Positions 37,617 to 49,999 of a stretch of 64,000 bases of DNA are shown here, in pieces. The DNA comes from Sapria himalayana (taxonomy: Eukaryota; Streptophyta; Magnoliopsida; Malpighiales; Rafflesiaceae), in assembly GCA_029783825.1 (NCBI GenBank), contig JAREIK010000801.1:8221571-8285570 (forward strand), read 5' to 3'. Both the position numbers and the translations under genes were made by a program. The stretch's first letter is position 1. Each line of letters begins with the position of its first letter. The notes beneath the pieces were generated by a model, which saw only the letters and a program-made list of their open reading frames with translations, did no database searches and was not told where the DNA came from.

Positions 37617-37968
37617 GAGTTTTGTACGAAAATAATCCTTTTTAAATAAAAAATCCAAATTAAAATGCTGGTTTGAAAAATATAACCAAACGAGTATGTT
37701 TGAAAATATGGTGACAATGGCCATTGTTCACAATAACGACCTTTAGTTTAAATCAAAGGCAGGCGTTCACAATGCCGGCGATTGAATTTTAAAAATTTTC
37801 AAATACCAGCATTATGAACGACAACTATTGAAATAAACTAAAGGCCCTCGTTCACAACGACCGCCATTGCCACCCTATTTCCAGACATACTAGTTTGGTT
37901 ATATTTTTCAAACCAGCATTTTAATTCGGATTTTTAATTTAAAAAAAAATTATTTCCATACAAAACTT
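37617..37968. mobile_element. 352-bp foldback MITE, probably Mutator-like
   Basis: The two halves are inverted copies along their full length, centred at about 37,792 (gaattttaaaaattttc). Left: agttttgtacgaaaataatc, aaaatgctggtttgaaaaat, ataaccaaacgagtatgt. Right reversed: agttttgtatggaaataatt, aaaatgctggtttgaaaaat, ataaccaaactagtatgt. The flanks 37608-37616 and 37969-37977 are both tatttttta, a candidate 9-bp target duplication as made by Mutator-type elements, though its simple sequence weakens the case. A transcript would fold into one long hairpin. Confidence 0.75.
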
Positions 37969-37977
37969 TATTTTTTA

Positions 37978-39736
37978 TTGGAGAAAATTTTAAATAATAC
38001 TATTTTTTTGGTAAATAACAAAACATATTTTTAAATAAATTATTGTGATATAAAATATTTAATTTTTTTTTTTTTGCTTTTTTTTTAAAACCAATTGTTT
38101 TATTTTAGCAATGTTTTGGCACAAGTATTATTGAATACATATTCACAACAAAGTAAATTTTGTTGAATACAATTTTTTAAAAAAATATTATTGATTTGTT
38201 AACATAAAATTGCTTTCTTTTTTCAATTGAAAAAGAAAGAAAATAAAGGATAAGAACATTAAAGCTTACTTTTTCTTTAAAATAAGCAGGAGAGAAAAAA
38301 GTATTATCTTCTAGAGAATCAAATATTTTGAAAATAATATATGTTCAAGGATAATAATTTGACGAAGTCATAAGTTCTTCAACACAATAAAATAAATTTT
38401 AATAATTTGATCAAGTTGGATTCTCATGTGACTTTATTGAATTCGTGCATGAGCTAATCAAATAGGTGGTAAAGTATTATGGATTAATCAACTTAAAATT
38501 TGTTGATTATTTTTTTTTTGTATTTCAACGACTAGTGATTAATTCTAGTATTATCTTCTAAGGTAAATCGAGCACTTAGTAGGCTATTAGCAATTAAGGA
38601 CTAGTGATTAATTCTAAACTTCAAAACAACTTAAGATATTTTCAATCATATACAACAACTCAATGTTAAATAAATGATAACTCAAAATTAAATTTATATG
38701 ATATGCCAAGCTTTTATCTATAAAAAAATACCTTTGTGTTCAAAAAAAAAAAATAGAGCAAAATGTTGTTTTATAAATTGATTACTCATGATTAATTTTA
38801 ATCTTCGTTTAAGAAATGTGTTGTAGTTGGTAACATAGTTTATGTAACATGATACTTTATCTTTCATTTAAACGAATTTGTAGTGGAAAAATCAAGCATT
38901 GCTCAAATCACAAATCAAATGCATTGATTCACCATTTTCACTCATTTTGATTCTAACTAGGCACTTGATTTGAGTAAATGTATGAAACGAACACAAATTA
39001 TTATTGAAACCCTTGATTTGAGTAAATGAATAAATACTTTTTTCTATCTTTTGATTAGTAGTTATTTTTTCCTTTTTGTTTTTTTTTTCCTTTTTGTTAT
39101 TTTTTCCTTTTTGTTATTTTTCTTCTTTCGATGATATACACTTCCCTCTCGTTTTCAACATGGTATCATATTATTTGCAAATTTTTTGATCACACATTCC
39201 CAAACTTAATCTCAAATCCTTATGTATTATATACATCCAATCAACTTCAAAATTCTATTGTAACTATAATAGCTAATCATCACAATAAAGTTTATAATAA
39301 CCTATCATACCTTACTAAATTGGGGTCCATTATTAAAAAAAATCTAATTTTATCATCCATAAGCTAGCCAAGTTATTTAGAAGATTATCACTATGAGATC
39401 ATTATCAATAATTGTATATCTTCTTATCCAATATAAAAAATTTCTAAACTATAATAAAATAGACAAAGTTTCATGCAGTATTCATGCAAGTAATCCCAAT
39501 TTCAAGATCCTCTAATTACTCCCAAGCTCATGATATCCCAAAATGAGAGACAACTATCAATGAAGAGGTGACACACAAAGGATATGCAGAGGCTTTCTCA
39601 ATTCAACTAAAAGATTTTGTTAATGCTAATTGGGCTTTCTATTTGGATCGTAGAAGATATGTTTTAGGAATGTGTGTTTTCTAAAAGATTCCCTTGTCTC
39701 CTTGAAATCAAAAAAAAAAAGAAAATAATACATCTC
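37978..39736. other. Intergenic, AT-rich, nothing recognised
   Basis: Long T and A runs. A pyrimidine-rich tandem stretch lies at 39,062-39,122 (units tttttcctttttgtta). Confidence 0.5.
39062..39122. repeat. Pyrimidine tandem repeat, unit about 16-18 bp
   Basis: Repeats of tttttcctttttgttat over about 60 bp. Confidence 0.8.
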
Positions 39737-40016
39737 TAGATGTATCAAAATGGGTGGGCCGTACTATCATAGATAGGCCCATGCTAGATGGGGAGAGGGA
39801 CGACTAGACCCATCCCACATACTAATATATGTGGGTGAGGGAGAGCCAACCTCAGCCCACATTATTTTGTTTTTAAAAATATTTATAAAGAAAAAATAAT
39901 AATCAATGGAAGCAACCCCATCAACTTTATATTAGGCATCAGATGCCACCCACAGTGACCAATCGACTATTTCTTTCATTAATGGTCAATAGGCTGGCCC
40001 ATTTTTGACATCTCTA
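39737..40016. mobile_element. hAT-type non-autonomous element (about 280 bp)
   Basis: The left end tagatgtatcaaaatgggtg and reversed right end tagagatgtcaaaaatgggc match each other and the ends of the GC-rich hAT-type element at 4283-4701. The flanking octamers (tacatctc and tgtttatc) agree at only four positions, so a target duplication is not supported. Confidence 0.6.
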
Positions 40017-41642
40017 TGTTTATCATTCTCCAACATAAGTTGAATATAGATTGATAGCCTAGGCTATCTATAAAGTTGTATAATTAGTATTACTATATAA
40101 TGATCTTAATAATGATCATCTAAAGTCGTCTCTTATCTATTGTGTTAACCAAATTGCTCTTCGTATTTCATCTAATACATTAATCTCATTTCTCATATAC
40201 TTCATTGGCAAGATGAGACTTATTAACATCTATGGCATATCTTGAGGTGAATAATTGATATAGCAATTAACATTTTATTTTATTTCATATTATTAAGTTA
40301 TTAAAATATTATATATTAAAATGTATAAATGTAAAAAATTCATGAGTTAGGAACTTAGGATGTATATATACTTTTTAAAATTTGGGGTTAATGGATATTC
40401 GTATAATAAAATTCCTCCCATTCTCCTATTTCTAACAAAATTTTCATCAACTTTATTTGAAGTCACAAACTCATAGAAAACCATGTATCAGAGAAGAGGA
40501 AAAAAGTGTTTTGAATTATTTAATTTTGTATAATTGTAACTTCCCCCTAAAGGCAAAATACTTCCAAATAGTATCATAGTTTAAACCCGTATGTGTACAA
40601 TATTAAATCACAAGAATCATACTATTCACAAAAAAGAGTGCCCCTTAGCTCGAAGAGATAATGCTCTCGCTTTATGAGATCATAGAAATATTTATTATAA
40701 TTTTTTGTCTGATCTATTGTAACTACTATAATGCCCTTAATATTGTTGAGAAATATGCATTCATCATTTAGAAAATAATAAAATAAAAATGAAAATATCT
40801 TTTAAGAAAAATAACAAGTGAAAATATGGATCGATATATCATTGTGATATATAACTATATTATATTATATCTATTTCCTTTTAGCATATGAAATTCTGTT
40901 TTGGATAGGTTTCTTCTTCATATTGATAGATTTAAACGCTTTTAAATCATCACTAATACATTGGATCTCATAAAAATATTAAATTTAAATGTGCTTAGTT
41001 GCAATCATTACTGAGATGATTGACCAGTATGGAAGTCTGTCGTATACATCTATCCTGAGTTTGATTAAAAAGGAATTGGGGAGAGGGTGATAATTATTTT
41101 TCTTCATATTGATAGATTTCTTTCATATTGTTCTTTGTTTTTTTATCATCCTCGTTGTTATTTTTTGCAATTGATAAGTATATTTTCATCATCAAACTTT
41201 GTTTTTTTTTAACACGTGAAGAGGTAATCAAGCAAGTTTTAAAAACATGTTGATGAATTTCATTCGTTCTAAACATGTTACAATTAGCTTCTGCAATGAA
41301 GCAATATGAATCATAATTTGATATATTTTGAATGATTCAGAAAATATATTTGATCAAGATATATTTAATTTTACTAATAATTTTCAATTTAATACAGATA
41401 GCATATTAGATGAAGATGAACATACATAGAAATGATAAGGAAAAAAAAATTGTTTACTTTAACATAATTATGCCATCACAAACTCACCTAGCATGCTGAA
41501 ACAAAAAATTGTAGGTAATTGAAATATGTTTTTAGTTTCATGACTCTTGACTATTCTAATTTATATAGAGTTATATATTGCTGGTCTGCCTGAATTGGGT
41601 AGACTAATTTTTTTTTAGAAAGCGATGCATGATAGACCAAGA

Positions 41643-41683
<41 letters not shown>

Positions 41684-42930
41684 TTAAAAAAAAATAAATT
41701 TTTTTTTAAAATGTTAGAAATTTCATGTAATGATATATAGAAAAAATTTTTAGAAATAAAAAAAAGTTGCCGATGCGAGAACATTTTTGCAAAACTTGTG
41801 TTATTCTCTTACAACAAAAAAAAAATATTCGAGATATGTATTTTATTTTATTTTTTATGCCGATTACAAGATTGAAGGGGGAGAGTTTTTTTACAAGGTT
41901 TATGCATATTGCAGTTGCTTCTTCCTTTTTCTGTTGGGTGAGTTTCATTTTAGAAAAAACCTGTGTTCTCTCCTTTATGTAGGAGAGTTTTCGAGCATAC
42001 ATTTTGAACCACCCTTTGTTGATCCCTCATTCCATTATCTCTTGGTTAGGTGTTAGAACGGGAGAGTTTATTCATAAAACTAAATTTTTACATATATTTT
42101 CTTTGTTGTTTAATTATTAATTTATAGAAATACATAGTATAAACCTATTATTTTAATTATACAGCTTGTATACTTAAAATTATGCAGTGTGCTTACTTAA
42201 ATTATGCAGTGTGTTTTCTTTAATTTATGATTTGTGTATTTTATGTAAGTATATTATAAAATTAATATTCTAATTACACAGTTTGTATAATATATATTTT
42301 ATAGTGTGAGTAATGTTATTGTTTTGTTTGTGAGCGAAATGTGAGTCATGAAGAATTTGAGGTTAGACAATGATTAGAGATTCAAAAAATCATTGGACAG
42401 AATTTCCTCTTCGGTCTAGCAATCAAGACCCAATCACATTGTTGATTTTGAGCCGATAATCATGATCATCCTTATAAATTTTATTTTTTCAATCAATATA
42501 ATTCTCAAATAAATTCTACCCATATATTTTAATAGCCAATATATTTATCAAAAATTTTAATAGTCAATATATTTTAATAACTTGTCAATTTAAATATTTT
42601 TGATTGAAATTGACTATAATCTTGACTTCGCATGTTTAAATCACATGATATTTAAATAATTTAAATATGTATTATAAATAAACATGTGAAAACAAACATC
42701 AATAATTAGATATATATATATATAATCTTCATTTATTTTATTTAATCATATTTTACCATTTTATCAAACAAATTTTGTTTTAAATTGTCATTTTTTAAAT
42801 TATAGATATAAAATATCAAATATGTGTGTGTGTGTGTGTGTGTTCATATCACAATTTAATTATATTTACCTCTAGTTTCAATATTTAGCTCAAATTAAAC
42901 ATTTCATCTTAAAAAAAAAAAATCAAGTAA
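40017..42930. other. Intergenic, AT-rich, no gene identified
   Basis: Contains (AT)n at 41,646-41,680 and (GT)n at 42,821-42,842. Frames at 41,550-42,056 overlap on both strands, consist of Phe/Lys-rich low-complexity sequence and match nothing known to me. Confidence 0.5.
41646..41680. repeat. (AT)n microsatellite
   Basis: About 17 uninterrupted AT units. Confidence 0.95.
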
Positions 42931-43408
42931 AAATCACACAAGAAAATTGCATACCATGAACAATACCCAATGCAAAAGGCTCTAGCCTTAGAAGAGAGCA
43001 TGTAAAAGATCAATATATCAACATTTTTATCCCCCAAAACTCGGAGACTAAGTTTGATGAATCTTGAACAAGAACACTACACTATGTTCTTGAACATGGT
43101 GACAATTGGGCATAATTTACAAGTTGAAAGGAATTATGTGCTCCCAACTACTTTCTAATTAGTACCGTTTTGGCATCAAGTTTGGATTGGAGATTTTCTT
43201 CAAATGATAGAACCTAACAGCCGCATAGAGGTCTCTCAAAACTAGCCTAACTCTTAGTAATTAAGCCATCAAAGCTCATTTTTTATGTAAATCAAAAACT
43301 AACTTAATAAGATTGGAAGATACGTTAGAAAATAACATAGAGATTAGGCAGCTCGAAGCCTCTTGGAGTCACTTCTTGTCCTTCTCATCAGAAGTAGCAT
43401 GCAAGAAT
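42931..43408 (-). other. Probable presenilin 3' flank/3' UTR
   Basis: Lies directly downstream of the presenilin stop on the minus strand. It is less AT-extreme than the DNA beyond it. No unambiguous polyadenylation signal could be picked out. Confidence 0.35.
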
Positions 43409-44241
43409 TCAGAACATCAGAAGATTGGTAGCCATCGGGAGAAGAAAGGGTTCCAGCAATAATCGAGTGAAGAAGTAAAAAACAACACCCAGAGAGATGG
43501 AAATAGGGAGGGCTGGCAATGCTTGGCGCCAGACAAACAACAAGAGCAGCGTACAGCCAAGGCCAGAAACAATAGCAAGGTAACAGGCACAGACTGTCAT
43601 CAGATCGTACATGGCAGCGCGACCAAGAAGAACACTGTAGAAGATGAAGTCTCCCAAGCCAAGTTTTACACCTCTAGCAGCAACCGCAGCACAACTCCAC
43701 TCTCGGGCATCACCAAGAACGGGTGATACCGTTACCAATGGAAGAAGATCCTCCTCGCCTTGGTTTCTGTCACCAGAATTGCCAGCTTCAATTGCAGCGT
43801 TGACAGCTGAATTGGCAGCATCGGCAGCTCCAGACTCCACGTCTCCAGTTAGAAACTGATTGGGATCACAGGCATGATGAGCTGAAATGGCTGGCCGAGC
43901 TTCATAAATAAACGCGGGCAGCTCTTCATCTCGACTTTGGGCCAATTCCACCAGCATCTTGAGAGGTCCACCAGGCGCTAAAACGGCTATCAGATCATAT
44001 ATTGCCAGAGCTATCAAGGAAACCCAAGTAGTCCACTCGGGCAACATAGTAAACCACACTGCCACAAACACCCCCATGGCCACCATATATCCCTGCCTCA
44101 ACAATATTGGAACTGCAGCAGAAAAAACAGATAACACGCCCACCACCGAGAAGTTAAACAACAAGATAGCGCAGGTGACGACGTCAATGGGAATCGAGAA
44201 ATGCTTGATTATTGATAGAAAAATAGAGCCGCCCAATATAC
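43409..44241 (-). CDS. PSN: Presenilin exon 2
   Basis: Begins after a T-rich tract and ttttttag, with GT completing the Gly codon, and ends TGA after NLLMF. It carries both catalytic Asp residues and the PAL motif. The frame is open about 55 nt further upstream through the pyrimidine tract (an apparent Met with CFFFFLVDFL); that part is intron, not protein. Confidence 0.95.
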
Positions 44242-47200
44242 CTAAAAAATCCACAAGAAAAAAAAAAAAACAAAGTTGAGATTCATATTCATCCATATGA
44301 TACTTGCGATATATAATATAAATGAATCAATGTGAACGCACTGTCAAGGATTTTGAAAATTTATGCAAGCATAACTTTTTTTATTGATTTTTCTAAAAAA
44401 CTTCTTCTCCGCGTGTAGAAAACAACTTCTGTATCAATGGAGATTTAAGCTTTCATAATCCTTAACATTTGGTATTAGAGCTGCTTGTCCTAATCTTCTA
44501 CTGCAAGATGAGATCTTCTTCTTCTTCTTCTCTGTTTATCCTAAATAACTGATCATGTCTCATGGATTCAATTTGGATCAATCAAATTCATAACTTATCC
44601 AACTCAAAATTCATTTCCTAACTTAGATCCCCAAATTTTTGAATCTAGTCCCTACACTTTTGAATTCCACATGTCTCCTATAAATGTTTTCTCTGGAAGC
44701 TCAAGGTCAGCACCCATACCTTCATTCGAAAGAGAAAACTAGGACTAGGACTAGGACTATGACTATATGAATATGAAAATGGAAATTTTGTTTATATCTC
44801 AAAGATATAAGAGAATCATAGTTTTTAAAGGCATTTTTTTAATACCTTAACGCGCACATCAAGGTGAGGCATTATAAAAAACATCAGCTCAACAAAGCTC
44901 CACGCGAGATCTGTTGAGCTCGATTGAGCTCGCTAGAGCTCAATAGAGCTCCATTGAGGGATGAGGGATGAGGGACGAGCGACGAGGGGCGAGGGAGAGG
45001 GGCAAAGGCAAGAGCAAATTAAAAAAAAATTATTTAATAAATTATTAAAATTTATTAAAATTAGATAATATAAAATTAACAAATAATATTAAATTAAAAA
45101 TAAAATAAAAGTTGGGAATTTAATCAATTTAAAATTTATAAAATTTATGCCTTACACTATAACAAAAAACTTATGTTTTAATACCTCAAGGCTTACGCCT
45201 CACCTCACGAACATAAAAATGTCTCATCTCATGGACACAAAAATACACCATCTTACGCTTTCACTTTTTAAACTTTGATGGAAATGGATTGATATAGGAT
45301 TTATTGAACCTGAAGATCTCTCAATCATTAATTAAAAAAGAAAAAAACTCCAAATAAGAGAATTATATAAGATAGATGCAAAGTCACTTCTATTCATTCA
45401 ATAGGGAGTAAACAACATCATCTTTTTCAGATAATAAGATTATTTAAAAAAAAGATACATGAAATTTATTACAGAAAGAATTTTAATGAGATAAAAAAGA
45501 CCAAGGAATCAAAGTCCAATCTTTCATGAAAAAATTTTAAAATTTTGAATATGAAAGAATTAATCTCTTAACTTATTTTTTACCATGTTTATTGAAATTA
45601 TTAATCAGCTCAAGTTGTATGAGAAAGACATTTTAAAGAGAAGATTAGCAGACAAAATGCTTATCAACATGATTGATGAGTATGATTCTATAGTAGTAGT
45701 CACTAAAGAGATTAAAGGTTTGACTCAGGTCATAATACAAGAGCTTCTGAGCTCCTTGAAGTCTAAGGAACAAAGACTACCGAGGAGTGCAAAAAACATC
45801 ACTAAAGCTAACTTTTAGATAAATTTCAACTCAAACTCATTAGAGGCAGACTTAGGTAGAAATAAAGTACACTGTCAAGAGACCTACCAGATATTTTTAT
45901 CAAAGTGGACATAGAGACATAGGTAAATGTTCATCCACTATAATCAAACATAAAACCTTTACTTAGAGATTTTCTTCTTACTCTTGTAACATATATTAGA
46001 AAAACAACCACTCAGGAAAAAATTATTGGTACAAGTCAAAGACTCTGTTCTACTACTACAACTATAAAATATATAAACACTAGACTAAAGACTAGATATA
46101 AAAGCAGACTCAAGAAGCAAGCTGTACATAAGAAAAATCTAATAAAGAAAACTTTTTCTACATCTCAAATCTCTCTAACTCTCTATCACCAAATATCTGG
46201 TTCTTAGATAATAACTACTCAAACCACATGTTAGGAAATAAAATATTATTTGTAGCCTTACAATACTCTATAAGTTTACAAGTAAAAATAAACAACAAAA
46301 ACATTATTACTTATGAATAGAAAGAGCATTGTCAAAGTTCCTACACCAACTAGAGCAAAAATTATTGAAGACTCACAAAAAATCCTATAGGGGATAAAAA
46401 TGTCCAGAAATAAAAGTTTCCCACTAAACATAAATAAAAACATAGAATGTACACTAAATATGCATGCGATACAACTATCAAACCAATGACATAGAAAAAT
46501 GAGTCATTTGATTTATCTAAGCTTAAAGCTCTTTAATCAAAAGAAAATTATATGTGATATTCCCACTAAAATTAGTATAGCTACTTCATCTAAAAATTTA
46601 CATTGCAAAAATAGTATAAATACTAGAAAAATTGTGTGGTTGAAAATAATAACTAGTCAATATGTATGATTTTCCTAGTATTAGTATAAATACCCTTTTC
46701 CCTTATATATTTTAGCATCAAAATAAAAAAAAAAGAATAATTTCTTAAAATAAATAATATTTTAATATTTACCTTTCAATTTCTTTTTTCTTTTAATTGA
46801 TAAAGTGTTCTCTTTTATTTGTGAGCATGATCAAGAGACAATCTAAATAAAATTATAAAAACCATCAAAAGTAAAAGAGATATTGAATTCCTATCACTAA
46901 AATTTGTTAGATACTATGAATATAAGAAAACATATAGATAATTACTTATTTCCTACTCATTACAGCAAAATGATATAGTTAAACAATAAAATAGAGTCAT
47001 GATGAAAATGACAAAGACAATACTGATAGAAATAAAATTGGCCATGCACTTCTAGGCAAAAGCGATAAATATCATAATTTACTTGCTCAATAGAAGCTCA
47101 ACCACTACTCTGAAAGATCTTACTCTTATATAAGCATGGAATGGAAAAAGACATGATATCCATATTTTAAGAGCATTTAGAAGTCTTTGTTATTCTCAAA

Positions 47201-49999
47201 TTTCAAAACATAAGAGGATCAAATTGGACAACACTAGTCTTACATGAATACTTATTAGAAACCATCTAAACTCAAAGGAATATGGACTACACAATAGATA
47301 CCAATACATTTCCCATAAGAAAAGATATATTATTTGATGAATAAGCAATTTGGAGCAAATATGTTCAAATAACCAAGCATCAATTTGAATTCACATAAGT
47401 AAGCCTAAAAAAAGTCTAGCATCAATTCAGAAATTACAAAAACCATTAATCTTCCTAAGTATGTTGCTATTGCATCTGAAAAAAAAAACTCATCTCCTAC
47501 TTTTGAATCTCTTTCTTCTACACTTCTACTCCTACACCCCTCTAGAAAACATATATAAACAATATAATTTCACCATAGAAGAGTCTCTCAACTTTAAATA
47601 AATTATACTACATCACAACTAGATTCTTACCATAAAAAAAAACTATAAACAATTAATAAATATTAGACATGGATATTAGTAAAACTACCTGAAAGAAAAA
47701 ATAGTGTGAAGGTGAAATGATCATTTAAAATAAAAAGTTTTTATTGTAACAACAAACTCATCATTAAAGTTTGATTAGTAGCCAAAGGCTACTCTCAAAA
47801 AGCTGAGTCAAATTACTTTGAAACTATTGCTCTAGTCCAATTGCTCAGATGAAGACTGTAATATTTGTAATAATATTGGATAGACAGAGAGGTTAATCTC
47901 TATATCAACTAAGCATTAAATCATCATTCTTAAATGATAACCTAAAAGAAAAAATATATATCTACCAACCCCTTGAATTTACAATGAAAATGTATGAATA
48001 TTATGAATATAAATTGAACAAAACTATTTATGGATTGAAACAAACACATTATGCTTAGTATATACAAATCAACTCACAACTATTAAGTCACAGATTCAAC
48101 AAAAGTATGAATGAACCCACATCATATGTCAAAAAAAACAATGTTAATGAAATATTAATTATTTTTTATGTGAATGACATTATTTTTTTCAAATAATAAT
48201 GTTGAACTGATTAATCTCTTTAAGAAGAACATGATGAAAAATATAAAATATCTGATGAGTCTTTTTTATCATTTCCTAGGGATTGATATACTCCAAAATC
48301 CTAATGAAGTATCTATCAATCAAGTCTAAATAAACATAAAACATCTTGTTGAAGTATAAAATAAAGAGCTATACGTTTGTCTTCCCCTTATTAATAATAA
48401 ATTAGAGACTGAAATTTACTAGTGAAAGACCAGTAGAAGGAAGCATGTATAAAAATTTGGTTGGAAGTCTTCTGTATGCTTCAGCAACAAGACCAAATAT
48501 AATATATCATATAAATATCATGTCTCGATTCATACATTCTCCAAACTATTTGTATCATGGTGCGGAAAAAAGGATATTAAAATATATTAAAGGAACTTTA
48601 TATCTTGATTTGAGATATTTCAAATTCATAAATGTCAAAATATTTGGACACTGTGATAATGATTGGGATGACTATCTATAAGATTTCAAAAATACAACTG
48701 AGTATGTTTTCTTTCTTGATACTATTGTTGTATTTTGGATTGGCGCTCAAAAAAAAACTCATTGTGACATTACAACTAAAGCAAAATATATTTCTACTTC
48801 TCAAACTACATTTCAAACAAAATGATTAAGAAGGTTGCTTGTCGATGTCAATAAAAAAGATCCCAAACCAATAACTATTCATTGTGACAAGTCTATTATT
48901 AACATTGACAATAATATTATTCTTCACAGTTGAACAAAACATATGACTCAAATTTCAATTTATCAAATAAATCTTTGAGAAGAAAGAAATGTTATTGTCT
49001 TATTACAAAACTAAAGATCAAGTAGTTTTGTTGCATAATATCCTAACAAAACTAAATAAAAATCATTGTCATTGCCTATAATATCCTAACAAAACCCCTT
49101 CCAACATAAAAGCACAATCATTTCAGAGACTTACTTGGACTCAAAGATATTTCACAAAGAGAAAGATTGTTAGTGATAATTGAAATAAGCCCATGGGCCA
49201 AATGGAAATGTGAAGTCCAAGCCACTTTACTTTAGCGTGTTTTGTAAACCTCTATTTTATTTGTTTATTTTGTTGCATAAACTTTATATTAGGTTATTAT
49301 TATCCATCTAATACTTGTAATATAATGTTAATGAATCACTGTAAATGCACTGTCGAGGATTTTGGAAATATACGCATGCTTCACTTCTCTATTGAGTTCT
49401 ATGAACAACTTCTTCTCTCTTGCGTTTCTGCTCTTCATGAAGAAGACGAACTCTGTATCAATTAAGGTTTAAGCTTTGGTAATCCTTAACAGCTATGGCA
49501 ACGAATACACAGAGCATACATGCTCAATTAGTAGATGGATTAAACCTATCAGTCAATGCATAACAAGCCCATTGATTATACTCAATTTGAATCATGAGAT
49601 TAATATAACATTGATAAAACAGATGACCCAGTAGCTGAATTCCGATATGCACATACCGAGCACAAAGAACGCGGAGAAGCGCATGTAGTTCTTCAAAAAG
49701 TTGATGTAATTATAGTAGTAGAGGAGAACCAGAAGAAAAGTGACCAAGGCAACAAGAACAATGAAAACCAACGCATTTAGCAACGCGCCCTCCAGCTTGT
49801 TTGCCGCGGAATCGGAAGAGGTCTCCACGTAGACAAGGTTCGCCGCTGTGCGGATCTGCGGAACTGGAGCATTTTCGGAAAACGGGTTTGACGAAGATAG
49901 AGTGCAGACTATGATAACAACCGAAAGCATGCAGATCGAGACTGGCGACATTATGCTCATGATCTCGACTCCGATGGAGTCCAAAACAGTACCCTGCAT
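43409..49999 (-). CDS. PSN: Presenilin, catalytic subunit of gamma-secretase (two exons, whole gene)
   Basis: Joining 49999-49657 (343 nt) and 44241-43409 (833 nt) gives 391 residues with no stop. The split Gly codon (G/GT) restores FVLGILGGSIFLS, matching presenilin FVLG(T/S)MGGAIFLS. Both catalytic aspartates are present: D197 in LAIYDLIAVLAPGG and D312 in KLGLGDFIFYSVL. The PAL motif is at 357-359 (LPALPIS). N-terminal membrane segments lie near residues 17-33 and 70-95, and further hydrophobic segments follow as in the nine-pass family. The cytosolic loop between the aspartates is short and Ala/Gly/Asp-rich. Presenilin is an intramembrane aspartyl protease of endomembranes that works with nicastrin, APH-1 and PEN-2. 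The one 5.4-kb intron is mostly a copia element in the opposite orientation. The ATG is chosen by homology: the next residues, LDSIGVEIMSIM..VSICM, match the plant N-terminus. Confidence 0.95.
44285..44467 (+). repeat. Truncated 5' LTR of the intronic copia element
   Basis: Matches the last part of the 3' LTR (for example gcactgtcaaggattttg against gcactgtcgaggattttg, and ataatccttaaca at the end). Homology fades at about 44,285, some 45 bp from the presenilin splice acceptor. Confidence 0.8.
44468..44481 (+). other. Primer-binding site of the intronic copia element
   Basis: tttggtattagagc directly after the LTR end ...ttaaca. The initiator-Met tRNA 3' end pairs with tggtatcagagc, one base different. 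Confidence 0.8.
44870..45010. repeat. GAGCTC-rich and GAGGGAYGAG short tandem repeats
   Basis: Successive gagctc-containing words (ttgagctcgattgagctcgc, then tagagctcaatagagctcca) are followed by gatgagggatgagggacgag-type heptamers. It sits in an untranslated part of the intronic copia element. The bordering sequences (tttttaaaggc near 44,836 and, reversed, caaagtttaaaaagtgaaag near 45,262) suggest a small nested element. Confidence 0.6.
45585..45818 (+). CDS. Copia gag fragment
   Basis: 77 open codons including LADKMLINMIDEYDSIVVVT and IQELLSSLKSKEQRL, the helical core of copia capsid (the family pattern is LP..Y..I...I, then L..LL..L...E.R). It is part of the disabled element in the presenilin intron. 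Confidence 0.65.
   Translation: MFIEIINQLKLYEKDILKRRLADKMLINMIDEYDSIVVVTKEIKGLTQVIIQELLSSLKSKEQRLPRSAKNITKANF
47930..48830 (+). pseudogene. Copia reverse transcriptase and RNase H remnant
   Basis: Reads KLNKTIYGLKQTHYA, NEPTSYVKKNNVNE, then FYVNDIIFF where active copies have YVDD. From 48,445 an open frame of 78 codons gives NLVGSLLYASATRPNIIYHI and GAEKRILKYIKGTLYLDLRY, ending with GHCDNDWDDYL, the copia RNase H start. Stops occur between blocks. Confidence 0.8.
49168..49491 (+). repeat. 3' LTR of the intronic copia element (324 bp)
   Basis: Starts tgttagtgataattg after the purine-rich caaagagaaaga and ends gtaatccttaaca, i.e. TG..CA ends. It is followed by non-element intron (gctatggcaacg) before presenilin exon 1. 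Confidence 0.85.
49657..49999 (-). CDS. PSN: Presenilin exon 1
   Basis: 343 nt from the ATG to the donor CTCG/gtatgtgc. It encodes the N-terminus (LDSIGVEIMSIMSPVSICML), the first lumenal loop (QIRTAANLVYVE, SDSAANKLEGA), membrane segment 2, and NYMRFSAFFVL up to the split Gly. Reading past the donor meets only a chance stop (VILIS). Confidence 0.95.

Larger units (their letters stand above)
44285..49491 (+). mobile_element. Copia retrotransposon inside the presenilin intron, opposite orientation
   Basis: The full right LTR is at 49,168-49,491. A left partial LTR of about 183 bp ends at 44,467 and is followed by tttggtattagagc, a good initiator-Met tRNA primer-binding site. Gag lies near 45,585-45,818, RT near 47,930-48,360, RNase H near 48,445-48,829 and the 3' tail (SRTKHMTQ) near 48,930. 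The coding region is riddled with stops. The first ~140 bp of the left LTR appear to be missing or diverged beyond recognition where they would meet presenilin exon 2. It makes up about 95% of the intron. Confidence 0.85.

Noticed and set aside
41551..42056. Overlapping 71-98-codon frames on both strands
   Set aside because: Low-complexity Phe/Lys/Tyr composition, no motif, and equal openness on both strands.
43523..44279. Three plus-strand frames of 67-106 codons
   Set aside because: Shadows of presenilin exon 2 on the opposite strand.
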